From: a bacterium
GTDB lineage: Bacteria; Arandabacterota; Arandabacteria; Arandabacterales; Arandabacteraceae
Assembly (NCBI GenBank): GCA_025774405.1
Contig: JALGWB010000021.1
Location: 1 to 13,649 of the forward strand
Length of the DNA stretch: 13,649 nt
Reading direction: 5' to 3'
The position numbers and the translations under genes are program-made. This document shows, one piece after another, positions 7,567-13,530 of the stretch. Each line of letters starts with the position of its first letter. Position 1 is the stretch's first letter. A model generated the notes under the pieces. That model ran no database searches, had not been told where the DNA came from, and was given only the letters and a program-made list of their open reading frames with translations.

Positions 7567-8267
7567 ACACCATAATAGTTGCGCCGTCACTACTTTCGGC
7601 TGACTTCGCCCGTCTTCGGGAAGAGATTGAGATGGTCGAAGATGCCGGTGCAGATCTACTTCACGTCGATGTTATGGATGGTCATTTCGTTCCGAATATC
7701 ACCTTCGGACCCATGATTGTCAATGCGATCAGGCGAATTGCCCGAGTTGATCTTGATGTTCATCTGATGATCTCTGACCCTGGAAAGTATTTTGCGAGGT
7801 TCATCGAGGCTGGCTCAACGTATGTGACATTTCATGTCGAAGCCATTGACGAGATTCGGAGTCTGCTTGAGCAAGGAAGCAAGCTCGGTGCAAAGGTTGG
7901 GATTGCTATTAATCCCGGTACCGGCCTTGAGGCGGCCGACGCTGCTCTCGAGATGGCGGATCTGGTTGTCATGATGACTGTCAATCCGGGTTTTGGTGGT
8001 CAGAGCTTCATCCACGACGTAATACCCAAGATAAGGTTGCTTCATGAGAGAAGGCAGGCCCTTGGAAGCAGATTCCTCGTAGAGGACGACGGCGGTGTGA
8101 ATCGTGACACTGCTGCCATTGCTGCGTGGGCGGGTGCCGACATCCTGGTCAGTGGTGCAGCCATCTTTAAGAGCGAGAACCCCGTTTCCTCATTCGAAGC
8201 TATCAAGAAGGCGGGCCTCGAAGGGCTTGCCAGGCGAGACGATCCCCAGGCTTTTCCTCTTGCGTAA
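7563..8267 (+). CDS. rpe: Ribulose-phosphate 3-epimerase
   Basis: Rpe interconverts D-ribulose 5-phosphate and D-xylulose 5-phosphate in the pentose phosphate pathway. The 234-residue TIM barrel shows APSLLSADF (7-15), LHVDVMDGHFVPN (33-45), DVHLM (65-69), the phosphate-binding MMTVNPGFGGQSF and the DGGVN segment near residue 176. The metal ligands H34, D36, H67 and D176 are all present, D36 and D176 being the acid/base pair. One oddity is that the residue before the catalytic D176 is Asp (GAC, 8085-8087) where the family almost always has Val (VDGG). The start overlaps the PASTA gene stop (ATGA). It is the last gene before a probable terminator. Confidence 0.96.
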   Translation: MNTIIVAPSLLSADFARLREEIEMVEDAGADLLHVDVMDGHFVPNITFGPMIVNAIRRIARVDLDVHLMISDPGKYFARFIEAGSTYVTFHVEAIDEIRSLLEQGSKLGAKVGIAINPGTGLEAADAALEMADLVVMMTVNPGFGGQSFIHDVIPKIRLLHERRQALGSRFLVEDDGGVNRDTAAIAAWAGADILVSGAAIFKSENPVSSFEAIKKAGLEGLARRDDPQAFPLA

Positions 8268-8317
8268 GGGTGTCGGGGGTGTTAAGATAACTGCTCGAGA
8301 CAGAGTCCCTAAGGAAC

Positions 8318-8343
8318 CCACCACAGGTGGTGGCTTTGATTTT
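8318..8343 (+). terminator. Probable intrinsic terminator between rpe and ffh
   Basis: CCACCAC (8318-8324) and GTGGTGG (8327-8333) are perfect inverted repeats and form a GC-rich hairpin, with six pairs if a four-base loop is kept. CTTTGATTTT follows. The T-run is interrupted and the stem is short, so termination may be weak or partial. The hairpin sits 30 bases before the ffh start and could instead be a 5'-UTR element of ffh. The rest of the 8268-8363 gap shows no promoter that I can call with confidence. Confidence 0.5.
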
Positions 8344-8363
8344 ATCTGTATCCGGGGTTGATC

Positions 8364-9686
8364 ATGTTCTCCGAGCTAACTGAGAAACTCGAGGGTGTGC
8401 TGAAGCGCATCCGGGGTCATGGCAAGATAACAGAGCAGAACATATCTGAAGCGCTCAAAGATGTGCGGCTGGCACTACTTGAGGCTGATGTTAACTATAA
8501 GGTTGTCAAGCAGTTCACTGAAGCAGTTAAAGTAAAAGCTCTCGGTAAGGAAGTGCTGAGAAGCATAACCCCTGGGCAGCACTTCGTGAGGATTGTCTTT
8601 GATGAATTGCGAGCCCTCATGGGTGAGGGGGCAAACGAGATTCCATTTGCGGCGGAACCTCCAACAGTCATATTGCTTGCTGGACTTCAGGGTTCAGGTA
8701 AGACAACAGTTGCTGCCAAACTGGCAAGGCGATTTAGGAACAAAGGTAAGAAAGGGATTCTCATCGCCGCAGATATCTATCGTCCTGCTGCCGTTGAGCA
8801 ACTCGAAACCCTCGCTCAGGCAGTGCCAGTTGAGATCTATTATGAGAAAGACAGTGACAAAGTGGTCGAGATTGTCGATCGTGGGCTTGAAGTTGCCCGC
8901 CAGCGGCTCTTCGACTATGCCATTGTCGATACCGCAGGTCGGCTCCACATCGACGATGCCATGATGGACGAGGTTCGACAGATAAAGCTACGGATCAAGC
9001 CCCATGAGACCATACTTGTAGCAGATGGTATGACGGGTCAGGATGCTGTGAGTGTTGCAAGTAAGTTCAGTGAGACGCTCGGCATCGATGGCGTCATTCT
9101 GACCAAGATGGATGGTGACGAGAGAGGTGGAGCAGCCCTTTCGATAAAAGCTGTTTCAGGAGCACCGATTCGCTATATTGGTGTTGGAGAGAAATTAGAT
9201 GCGCTTGAAGTATTTCATCCCGAGAGGATGGCATCGCGCATTCTGGGAATGGGTGATGTATTAACGCTTGTTGAGAAGGCTGAGGCAGCGATTGATGCGA
9301 AGGAAGCCGAGCGACTTCAGAAAAAGCTACTCAAGGAAACCTTCACACTTGAAGATTTTCTTGTTCAGATAAAGCAGATAAAGCGGATGGGTCCACTTGA
9401 GGATATTATTGGAATGATTCCCGGGCTTTCCAAACTCAGGGGAATTGATGTTGACGAAAAGGCTGTCGGGCGTGTAGAAGCTATTATAAACTCTATGACC
9501 AGGGAGGAGAGAATCAATCCAGACATCATAGACGGGAGTCGGAGACGTCGCATAGCTGCCGGTAGTGGTACGAGAGTTCAGGACGTTAACAGATTGCTAA
9601 AGGACTTTCAGCAGGTCAGGAAACTTATCAAGCAGATGAAGAAGGGAAAGCTGGGTGGCATGTTAAGATCCATGTTAACCGGCTAG
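8364..9686 (+). CDS. ffh: Signal recognition particle GTPase Ffh (SRP54)
   Basis: Ffh binds 4.5S RNA and signal sequences of nascent membrane proteins and docks with FtsY. The 440-residue product is of standard length. The N domain (about 1-85) begins with the typical FSELTEKLEGVLKRIRGHGKIT. The GTPase G domain has the P-loop GLQGSGKTT (107-115), DTAGR (189-193), TKMDGDERGGAALS (247-260) and GVGEKLDALEVFHPERMA. The M domain (about 327-440) has FTLEDFLVQIKQIKRMGPL and the RNA-binding GSRRRRIAAGSGT (391-403). The ATG at 8364 is preferred to an in-frame TTG six bases earlier because homologues begin MF-x-x-L; GGGG (8353-8356) is a modest SD. It heads the ribosome-biogenesis cluster. Its TAG lies 26 bases before the rpsP start. 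Confidence 0.97.
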   Translation: MFSELTEKLEGVLKRIRGHGKITEQNISEALKDVRLALLEADVNYKVVKQFTEAVKVKALGKEVLRSITPGQHFVRIVFDELRALMGEGANEIPFAAEPPTVILLAGLQGSGKTTVAAKLARRFRNKGKKGILIAADIYRPAAVEQLETLAQAVPVEIYYEKDSDKVVEIVDRGLEVARQRLFDYAIVDTAGRLHIDDAMMDEVRQIKLRIKPHETILVADGMTGQDAVSVASKFSETLGIDGVILTKMDGDERGGAALSIKAVSGAPIRYIGVGEKLDALEVFHPERMASRILGMGDVLTLVEKAEAAIDAKEAERLQKKLLKETFTLEDFLVQIKQIKRMGPLEDIIGMIPGLSKLRGIDVDEKAVGRVEAIINSMTREERINPDIIDGSRRRRIAAGSGTRVQDVNRLLKDFQQVRKLIKQMKKGKLGGMLRSMLTG

Positions 9687-9700
9687 ATGTGCTCAGGTTC

Positions 9701-9708
9701 GGAGGTGA
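9701..9708 (+). promoter_or_regulatory. Strong Shine-Dalgarno GGAGGTGA for rpsP
   Basis: A near-perfect anti-16S match ends four bases before the ATG at 9713. It fixes the rpsP start there rather than at the in-frame GTG at 9689, which would place the SD inside the coding region. Confidence 0.8.
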
Positions 9709-9712
9709 GTTG

Positions 9713-10063
9713 ATGCCAGTTAGAATCAGGCTTATGAGGATGGGCTCAAAACGTCGACCTTTCTACCGTTTTGTCGTTGCTGATTCGAGGAACAAACGCG
9801 ATGGAGCATTTCTCGATCAGGTGGGATACTACAATCCTGTTGTGAAGCCTTTTGAGATCAAAGTTGATGAAGCCAAGATCTTTGATTGGCTCTCAAAGGG
9901 TGCTCAGATATCGGAAGGAGCCCGCAGTCTTCTTAAAAAGGCGGGTGTGCTTGCTCGCTGGGAAGCCGCGCGGTCTCTCAAAGATAAGTCAGAAGTCAAG
10001 GATGAGTCAGAAGTCAAGCCGGAGGAGGTGGAAGCGACCCAAGAAGAACAGGAAAACCAGTAG
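9713..10063 (+). CDS. rpsP: 30S ribosomal protein bS16
   Basis: bS16 is a primary-binding small-subunit protein needed for 30S assembly. The 116-residue product starts MPVRIRLMRMGSKRRPFYR, followed by VVADSRNKRDG and the GYYNP segment, all diagnostic for bS16. The conserved core is only about 80-85 residues. The remainder is a charged, Glu-rich tail encoded partly by an 18-bp tandem duplication (9980-10015, KDKSEV/KDESEV). Such acidic or basic S16 tails vary among bacteria. The start is fixed by the strong SD at 9701-9708. It ends in TAG and is followed by an 87-base gap before the KH-domain gene. Confidence 0.96.
   Translation: MPVRIRLMRMGSKRRPFYRFVVADSRNKRDGAFLDQVGYYNPVVKPFEIKVDEAKIFDWLSKGAQISEGARSLLKKAGVLARWEAARSLKDKSEVKDESEVKPEEVEATQEEQENQ
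9980..10015 (+). repeat. Two tandem 18-bp repeats in the rpsP tail
   Basis: Bases 9980-9997 and 9998-10015 differ at two positions and encode K-D-K-S-E-V and K-D-E-S-E-V. The unit length is a multiple of three, so the duplication keeps the frame. It lies in the non-conserved C-terminal extension of bS16. Confidence 0.8.
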
Positions 10064-10150
10064 CAGCTTACCCCATGGGGATGCCAGAACGAAGCGGATT
10101 GTCAGAGCGGGGTCTGAGCGCAGCGCTGGAGTGCGAGGGGGGATTTAGGA
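10064..10150. other. Intergenic gap rpsP-KH gene with small palindromes
   Basis: This gap is long for the cluster and looks richer in G, especially in its second half, than its neighbours. It holds the palindromes CCCCATGGGG (10071-10080) and CAGCGCTG (10121-10128). The second lies within a GAGCG/GCG-rich run reminiscent of dispersed intergenic repeats. GGGGGGA (10137-10143) is placed to act as the SD of the next gene. I see no gene, promoter or clear terminator here. Confidence 0.35.
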
Positions 10151-10381
10151 ATGAAAGACCTGATCGAATACATAGCAAAGGCTCTTGTGGACAATCCTGA
10201 TATGGTTCAGGTTAGAGAGGTTGAGGGAGAAAAAACAACGGTTTACGAACTTCGGGTTGGACCCGGTGATCTTGGTAAAGTCATAGGTAAGCGTGGTAGA
10301 ACAGCCCGCTCGATCAGAACTCTACTCAACGCTGCCGCTACAAAAGCTGGAAAGCGAGCTGTGCTGGAGATTCTCGAGTGA
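10151..10381 (+). CDS. khpA: KH-domain RNA-binding protein, KhpA/YlqC type
   Basis: This 76-residue protein is a single type II KH domain with the RNA-binding loop GKVIGKRGRTARSIRTLL (42-59), whose GxxG is G46-K-R-G49. It matches the small KhpA (YlqC) family in length and motif. The family is commonly found between rpsP and rimM. In Streptococcus, KhpA pairs with KhpB (Jag) and affects cell elongation; no partner gene is visible here, so that role is not assured. The ATG is preceded by GGGGGGA seven bases upstream. The stop codon overlaps the GTG start of rimM (GTGA), implying coupled translation. The family assignment is secure; the gene symbol is by analogy. Confidence 0.9.
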   Translation: MKDLIEYIAKALVDNPDMVQVREVEGEKTTVYELRVGPGDLGKVIGKRGRTARSIRTLLNAAATKAGKRAVLEILE

Positions 10382-10893
10382 GTGAGGACCCAGACTTTGT
10401 TCTGATAGGTATCGTAAGGCGTGCCCACGGGATAAAGGGAGAGGTTTGTGTCGAGCCTGTCTCCCAGGCTCCAGGTCGGTTCGAGAACCTTACCAGGATA
10501 ATTCTGCAAACCCAGTCCGGTTTGTCCGAGGTGGTGGTTGAGGGAGTACGCTGGAAGGGTAGGCTTGCTCTGGTCAAGATAGCCGGGATAGATGATAGGG
10601 AAGCCGCTCAGCGACTTCGAGGAGCCAGCCTTGGGGTCAGGCTGGCTGATGTGATGCCTTTGCCCGTCGGTTTGTTCTACACCTTCGAGATTATTGGATG
10701 CAAGGTTTTCGGCAAGGATGGGCGGTTGATTGGCAGGGTTGTCGATGTGCTTGAGATGCCAGCAAGTGATGTGTACGTTGTGGAGACATCCAGAGGTGAG
10801 GCTCTGATACCGGCAGTCAAAAGCATAGTCAAGAGGGTCGATGTCGAAAACAAGCAGATTTTGATTGAAGAGATTGAAGGTCTGGTGGATTGA
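10378..10893 (+). CDS. rimM: Ribosome maturation factor RimM
   Basis: RimM binds protein S19 and helps fold the 3' head domain of the 30S subunit. The 171-residue product has the usual two domains. The N-terminal barrel starts FVLIGIVRRAHGIKGEVCVEP, and the C-terminal PRC-barrel starts near residue 97 with GLFYTFEIIGCKVF, then GRVVDVLEMPASDVYVV, EALIPAVKSIVKRVDVENKQI and a terminal EGLVD. The E. coli-like FYWHDLIG motif is replaced by FYTFEIIG. Translation starts at a GTG overlapping the KhpA gene stop. trmD follows four bases after its own stop, the usual partner order. Confidence 0.95.
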   Translation: MSEDPDFVLIGIVRRAHGIKGEVCVEPVSQAPGRFENLTRIILQTQSGLSEVVVEGVRWKGRLALVKIAGIDDREAAQRLRGASLGVRLADVMPLPVGLFYTFEIIGCKVFGKDGRLIGRVVDVLEMPASDVYVVETSRGEALIPAVKSIVKRVDVENKQILIEEIEGLVD

Positions 10894-10897
10894 TCTG

Positions 10898-11644
10898 ATG
10901 AGATTTCACATTTTGACACTTTTTCCGAGCATGTTCAGGAGTGTTTTTGAGGAAAGCATTGTGAAATCAGCAAGAGACAATGGCATCGTTGAGATAGATA
11001 TCATCGACATACGTGACTTTACCTCGGACCGGCATCGCACAGCTGATGACTATCCTTTCGGTGGTGGCTCTGGCATGATTCTTAAGCCAGAACCTATCTT
11101 CCTGGCTGTCGAGTCACTGCTTCGAGAACAGAGTGCTTCAGATGTGCCCGTGGTGTTGTTATCCCCACAGGGACGTATCCTCAACCAGGAGGTGGCAAAG
11201 GAGCTCAGCCAGAAGCAGCAGATCATCTTGATATGCGGGCACTACAAGGGCATTGATGAGAGGGTAAGACTGCATCTGGCAAATGATGAAATATCGCTTG
11301 GTGACTTTGTTATCTCAGGTGGGGAGCTTGTTGCAATGGTCATTGTTGATGCTGTAACCAGGCTTCTGCCCGGAGCATTGGGTGATTTGACCTCAGCCGA
11401 GACCGACTCCTTCTATGATGGTTTGCTTGAGTGTGGGCATTATACCCGCCCTCGCAATTTTCGAGGCTATCAGGTTCCCGAAGTCCTTCTAAGCGGTAAC
11501 CATGAGGCCATACGTCAGTGGCGACGGCGGGATTCGTTGAGGAAAACACTTCTTAGGAGACCGGATTTGCTTCGCCAGGCTAATCTTACAGAAGAGGATA
11601 GGCGGCTGCTTGATGAGATAAGAGCTGAACTGAGTTCTAACTGA
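10898..11644 (+). CDS. trmD: tRNA (guanine-37-N1)-methyltransferase TrmD
   Basis: TrmD makes m1G37 in tRNAs reading CNN codons, preventing +1 frameshifts. The 248-residue SPOUT-fold product shows the N-terminal FHILTLFPSMF, PFGGGSGM (53-60), the SAM-binding knot with LLSPQGR (87-93), GHYKGIDERV (114-123), LGDFVISGGELVAMVIVDAV, and SAETDSF with D170 at the place of the catalytic Asp169 of E. coli. The C-terminal domain contains GYQVPEVLLSGNHEAIRQWRR. I chose the ATG at 10898, four bases after the rimM stop, because homologues start directly with the MRFHILTLFP-like strand. GGTGG (10884-10888) is a plausible SD. All key residues are present. Confidence 0.97.
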   Translation: MRFHILTLFPSMFRSVFEESIVKSARDNGIVEIDIIDIRDFTSDRHRTADDYPFGGGSGMILKPEPIFLAVESLLREQSASDVPVVLLSPQGRILNQEVAKELSQKQQIILICGHYKGIDERVRLHLANDEISLGDFVISGGELVAMVIVDAVTRLLPGALGDLTSAETDSFYDGLLECGHYTRPRNFRGYQVPEVLLSGNHEAIRQWRRRDSLRKTLLRRPDLLRQANLTEEDRRLLDEIRAELSSN

Positions 11645-11654
11645 CAAAAGGATT

Positions 11655-11660
11655 GGGGGA
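11655..11660 (+). promoter_or_regulatory. Shine-Dalgarno GGGGGA for rplS
   Basis: This purine run lies seven bases before the ATG at 11668 and supports that start over the in-frame TTG at 11653, which is upstream of the SD itself. Confidence 0.6.
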
Positions 11661-11667
11661 AACAGCT

Positions 11668-12006
11668 ATGGACATGATCGATGTAATTGAAAAGGTGTAT
11701 GGCAAGAACAAATTCCCGGAGTTTAAGCCTGGTGATACCATCAGGGTGCACGTCAGAGTGGTCGAAGGGCAAAAGGAACGCATCCAGGTGTTTGAAGGAA
11801 CCGTCATCCAGATAAGGGGCAAGGGAACGGGAAAGACCTTCACTGTTCGCAAGATAAGCGGTGGCCTGGGTGTCGAACGTATCTTCCCCTATCATGCGCC
11901 TTCAATTGCCAAGGTCGAAGTAGTGAGACGAGGTAAAACCAGACGTGCGAAGCTATTCTATCTCAGGCAGCGTAAGGGAAAGGCAGCTCAGGTCAAGTCT
12001 CGATGA
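11668..12006 (+). CDS. rplS: 50S ribosomal protein bL19
   Basis: bL19 sits at the 30S-50S interface of the large subunit. The 112-residue product is of normal length and contains FKPGDTIRVHVRVVEGQKER, FEGTVI, the very conserved FTVRKISGGLGVERIFPYH segment and RRAKLFYLR ... GKAAQVK at the C-terminus. I chose the ATG at 11668 because GGGGGA lies seven bases upstream; a second in-frame ATG at 11674 would remove two residues. It follows trmD after 23 bases, the universal trmD-rplS order. Its 3' end overlaps the upstream-most possible start of rnhB by 62 bases. Confidence 0.97.
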   Translation: MDMIDVIEKVYGKNKFPEFKPGDTIRVHVRVVEGQKERIQVFEGTVIQIRGKGTGKTFTVRKISGGLGVERIFPYHAPSIAKVEVVRRGKTRRAKLFYLRQRKGKAAQVKSR

Positions 12007-12628
12007 TCGAAGCAGTCCTATCTGGATCGATATCGAGGCAGCGTTACGACGGGCTGGCTTTGGTCGCATAGTCGGTGTCGATGAGGCAGGCAGGGGACCT
12101 CTGGCCGGTCCTGTTGTTGCTGCTGCTATTGTCCTGGCCAAGGATGTACCTCGAGGCATAGCGGATTCTAAGAAACTGAACTATGAGCAGAGACTGATAC
12201 TGGCTCAGGCACTGAGCGCAAGTGCAGTCGATATCGGTATAGGTATCGTTTCGCCATCGACAATCGATTGCATAAACATCCTGCAGGCAACTCGCCTGGC
12301 GATGAGGCAGGCAATCCAATCCCTGCGAGTGACATTCGATTGTGTCCTGGTTGACGGTGATAGCTTGCCTGAAGTCCAGACTCCGGTTATAGGCGTGATC
12401 AAGGGAGATGCGATTTGCCAGTCGATTGCCGCCGCTTCAATCATTGCAAAGGTTGTTCGTGATAGGCTTATGGAATCGATGGACCAGGTCTATCCACGTT
12501 ACAATTTCAAGTCCAACAAGGGCTACGGCACGAGGGAGCATATTGAAGCCCTGAGAAGATACGGACCCTCGCGCATTCATCGTTATTCATTCGAGCCGGT
12601 TTGTCGCATACTTGAGGGGAGAACTTGA
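11945..12628 (+). CDS. rnhB: Ribonuclease HII
   Basis: RNase HII cleaves RNA in RNA-DNA hybrids and starts removal of single ribonucleotides from DNA. The catalytic DEDD set is complete: D46 and E47 in GVDEAGRGPLAGPVVAA, D137 in LVDGD and D155 in IKGDAICQSIAAASIIAKV, with spacings like E. coli. YPRYNFKSNKGYGTREH is the conserved late segment. The start is uncertain. The only ATG/GTG/TTG in this frame between the upstream stop and the first motif is the GTG at 11945 (AGGT at 11931-11934 as a possible SD), which overlaps rplS by 62 bases and adds about 25 residues not expected in the family. The ATG at 12003, overlapping the rplS stop as ATGA, is in another frame. The 3' end overlaps yraN (TTGA). 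Confidence 0.93.
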   Translation: MRSYSISGSVRERQLRSSLDDRSSPIWIDIEAALRRAGFGRIVGVDEAGRGPLAGPVVAAAIVLAKDVPRGIADSKKLNYEQRLILAQALSASAVDIGIGIVSPSTIDCINILQATRLAMRQAIQSLRVTFDCVLVDGDSLPEVQTPVIGVIKGDAICQSIAAASIIAKVVRDRLMESMDQVYPRYNFKSNKGYGTREHIEALRRYGPSRIHRYSFEPVCRILEGRT

Positions 12629-12987
12629 GCAACGCAAGAGCCCAGGGAAGCTTATTTGAAGATGTCGCTTGTGCCTATCTCGCAGCCAAGGGGTATCAGG
12701 TCATCGGTCGGAATCTGGTTTTTCTGCGCAAAGAACTCGACATCGTTGCTCTCGATGGGGATACTGTCGTGTTCGTTGAAGTCAAAGGTAGGAAGTCATC
12801 CGAATTTGGCACACCAGCCGAAGCCGTTGACCATAGAAAGCAAGCTGGTATTGTAAGGGCAGCAACAGCCTATCTTGAACAGACGGACATGTGGGACAGG
12901 CAGTCACGGTTTGATGTAATTACTATCGTCGTCAGTGATGGCAATGAGTATAGGATAGATCACATCAAAGATGCTTTTGGGGCATGA
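12625..12987 (+). CDS. yraN: YraN family (UPF0102) putative endonuclease-like protein
   Basis: This 120-residue protein matches UPF0102: GSLFEDVACAYLAAKGYQVIGRN, then E37-x-D39 in KELDIVALDGDTVVFVEVK (E52, K54), then FGTPAEAVDHRKQ and SRFDVITIV. The E-xD-ExK arrangement resembles a PD-(D/E)XK nuclease core, but the cellular role of the family is not settled. The segment normally reading GEIDLI is here KELDIV, with the Gly replaced by Lys. Translation starts at TTG overlapping the rnhB TGA, with a strong GAGGGGAG SD (12613-12620). rnhB-yraN adjacency is common in bacteria. Confidence 0.92.
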   Translation: MSNARAQGSLFEDVACAYLAAKGYQVIGRNLVFLRKELDIVALDGDTVVFVEVKGRKSSEFGTPAEAVDHRKQAGIVRAATAYLEQTDMWDRQSRFDVITIVVSDGNEYRIDHIKDAFGA

Positions 12988-12990
12988 GGT
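12986..12990 (+). promoter_or_regulatory. Shine-Dalgarno GAGGT for the 52-residue membrane ORF
   Basis: GAGGT begins inside the yraN stop codon (12985-12987) and ends seven bases before the ATG at 12998. It supports translation of this short ORF. Confidence 0.6.
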
Positions 12991-12997
12991 CTGAGCA

Positions 12998-13156
12998 ATG
13001 AAATGGTACTGGTGGGTGCTTACCGTGATTCTTGCGCTGAATGCCTTTGTGGTGATTGCAGTAGCTGTTTTCATAACCTATGATCACTTCAGGGTACGTC
13101 GGGTACTCAAGGGCCAGAAAGAGCCGGTCAAGCGAATCAGTGGGGAGAAAGAATGA
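12998..13156 (+). CDS. 52-residue single-helix membrane protein, unknown
   Basis: A short ORF fills the space between yraN and the TPR lipoprotein. It starts MKWYWWVLTVILALNAF, has one strong membrane helix (about 5-27), then a basic tail (YDHFRVRRVLKGQKEPVKR, then ISGEKE), suggesting a cytosolic C-terminus by the positive-inside rule. Support for it being real comes from a well-placed SD (12986-12990), hydrophobic residues confined to the first half, and its TGA overlapping the ATG of the next gene (ATGA). I do not recognise a family. Its position implies co-translation with the TPR lipoprotein, so it may help assemble or anchor a cell-envelope component. It is short enough that automatic annotation could miss it. 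Confidence 0.7.
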   Translation: MKWYWWVLTVILALNAFVVIAVAVFITYDHFRVRRVLKGQKEPVKRISGEKE

Positions 13157-13530
13157 CTATTCGCCTTTTGTCAATCGCTCTGGTGCTTTTGTTGGTCGGA
13201 TGTGGGAAGGATGCGGACTACTACATGAAGCGTGGCAATGAATATCTGGCATCTGGTCATCTTGTTGAAGCTGCCCGGGAATTTGAGAAGGCAGTCAAGG
13301 TTGAGCCAGGCAACTACGAGGCTCTAAACAGCCTTGGAGCAGTGCTTTCGTCTATTGGTCAGTACGAACGCGCCGTTGAGTATTTCGAAAGGGCGGTAGC
13401 TGTCAATGACACATTGATCGAAGCCCACTACAATCTTGGAAAAGCCCTGGCTCTAAGCAAAAGGTACAGGGAGGCTCTCGATCAATTCAGGAAAGCGGCC
13501 ATGCTTGATTCGACATATGCACTGGCCTAG
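13153..13530 (+). CDS. TPR-repeat lipoprotein, reading frame interrupted by TAG
   Basis: The first 125 residues form a lipoprotein signal peptide with lipobox L14-V-G-C17 followed by TPR repeats: about 21-54, 55-88 and 89-122. TPR hallmarks such as Gly/Ala at position 8, Ala at 20 and Pro or Asp near 32 recur, for example ALNSLGAVLSSIGQYERAVE and AHYNLGKALA. Gly at +2 of the mature protein predicts an outer-membrane destination in a diderm. TPR proteins serve as scaffolds; no specific partner can be named. GGGGAG (13142-13147) is the SD, and the start overlaps the 52-residue ORF. The frame meets TAG at 13528-13530, at about position 4 of a fourth repeat, but the same frame continues with a good TPR beyond it. 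The product is therefore truncated, a pseudogene, or affected by a base error. Confidence 0.8.
   Translation: MTIRLLSIALVLLLVGCGKDADYYMKRGNEYLASGHLVEAAREFEKAVKVEPGNYEALNSLGAVLSSIGQYERAVEYFERAVAVNDTLIEAHYNLGKALALSKRYREALDQFRKAAMLDSTYALA

Noticed and set aside
8104..8361. An 85-codon frame running from inside rpe across the rpe-ffh gap
   Set aside because: Most of it is out of frame with the conserved Rpe C-terminus, it crosses the hairpin, and it has no recognisable content.
8268..8363. Possible 4.5S/SRP RNA gene just upstream of ffh
   Set aside because: The conserved SRP RNA tetraloop and symmetric-loop sequence are absent and the hairpin is too short.
9852..10148. A 98-codon frame overlapping the rpsP 3' half and the following gap
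   Set aside because: Its first part is an out-of-frame reading of bS16 and its product is a Lys/Arg/Ser-rich string with no motif; the SD and bS16 motifs decide for the rpsP frame.
13528..13530. Genome-wide amber reassignment (TAG read as sense)
   Set aside because: queA, tgt, rsmB, ffh and rpsP all end in TAG at the expected C-terminus, so TAG is an ordinary stop in this genome.
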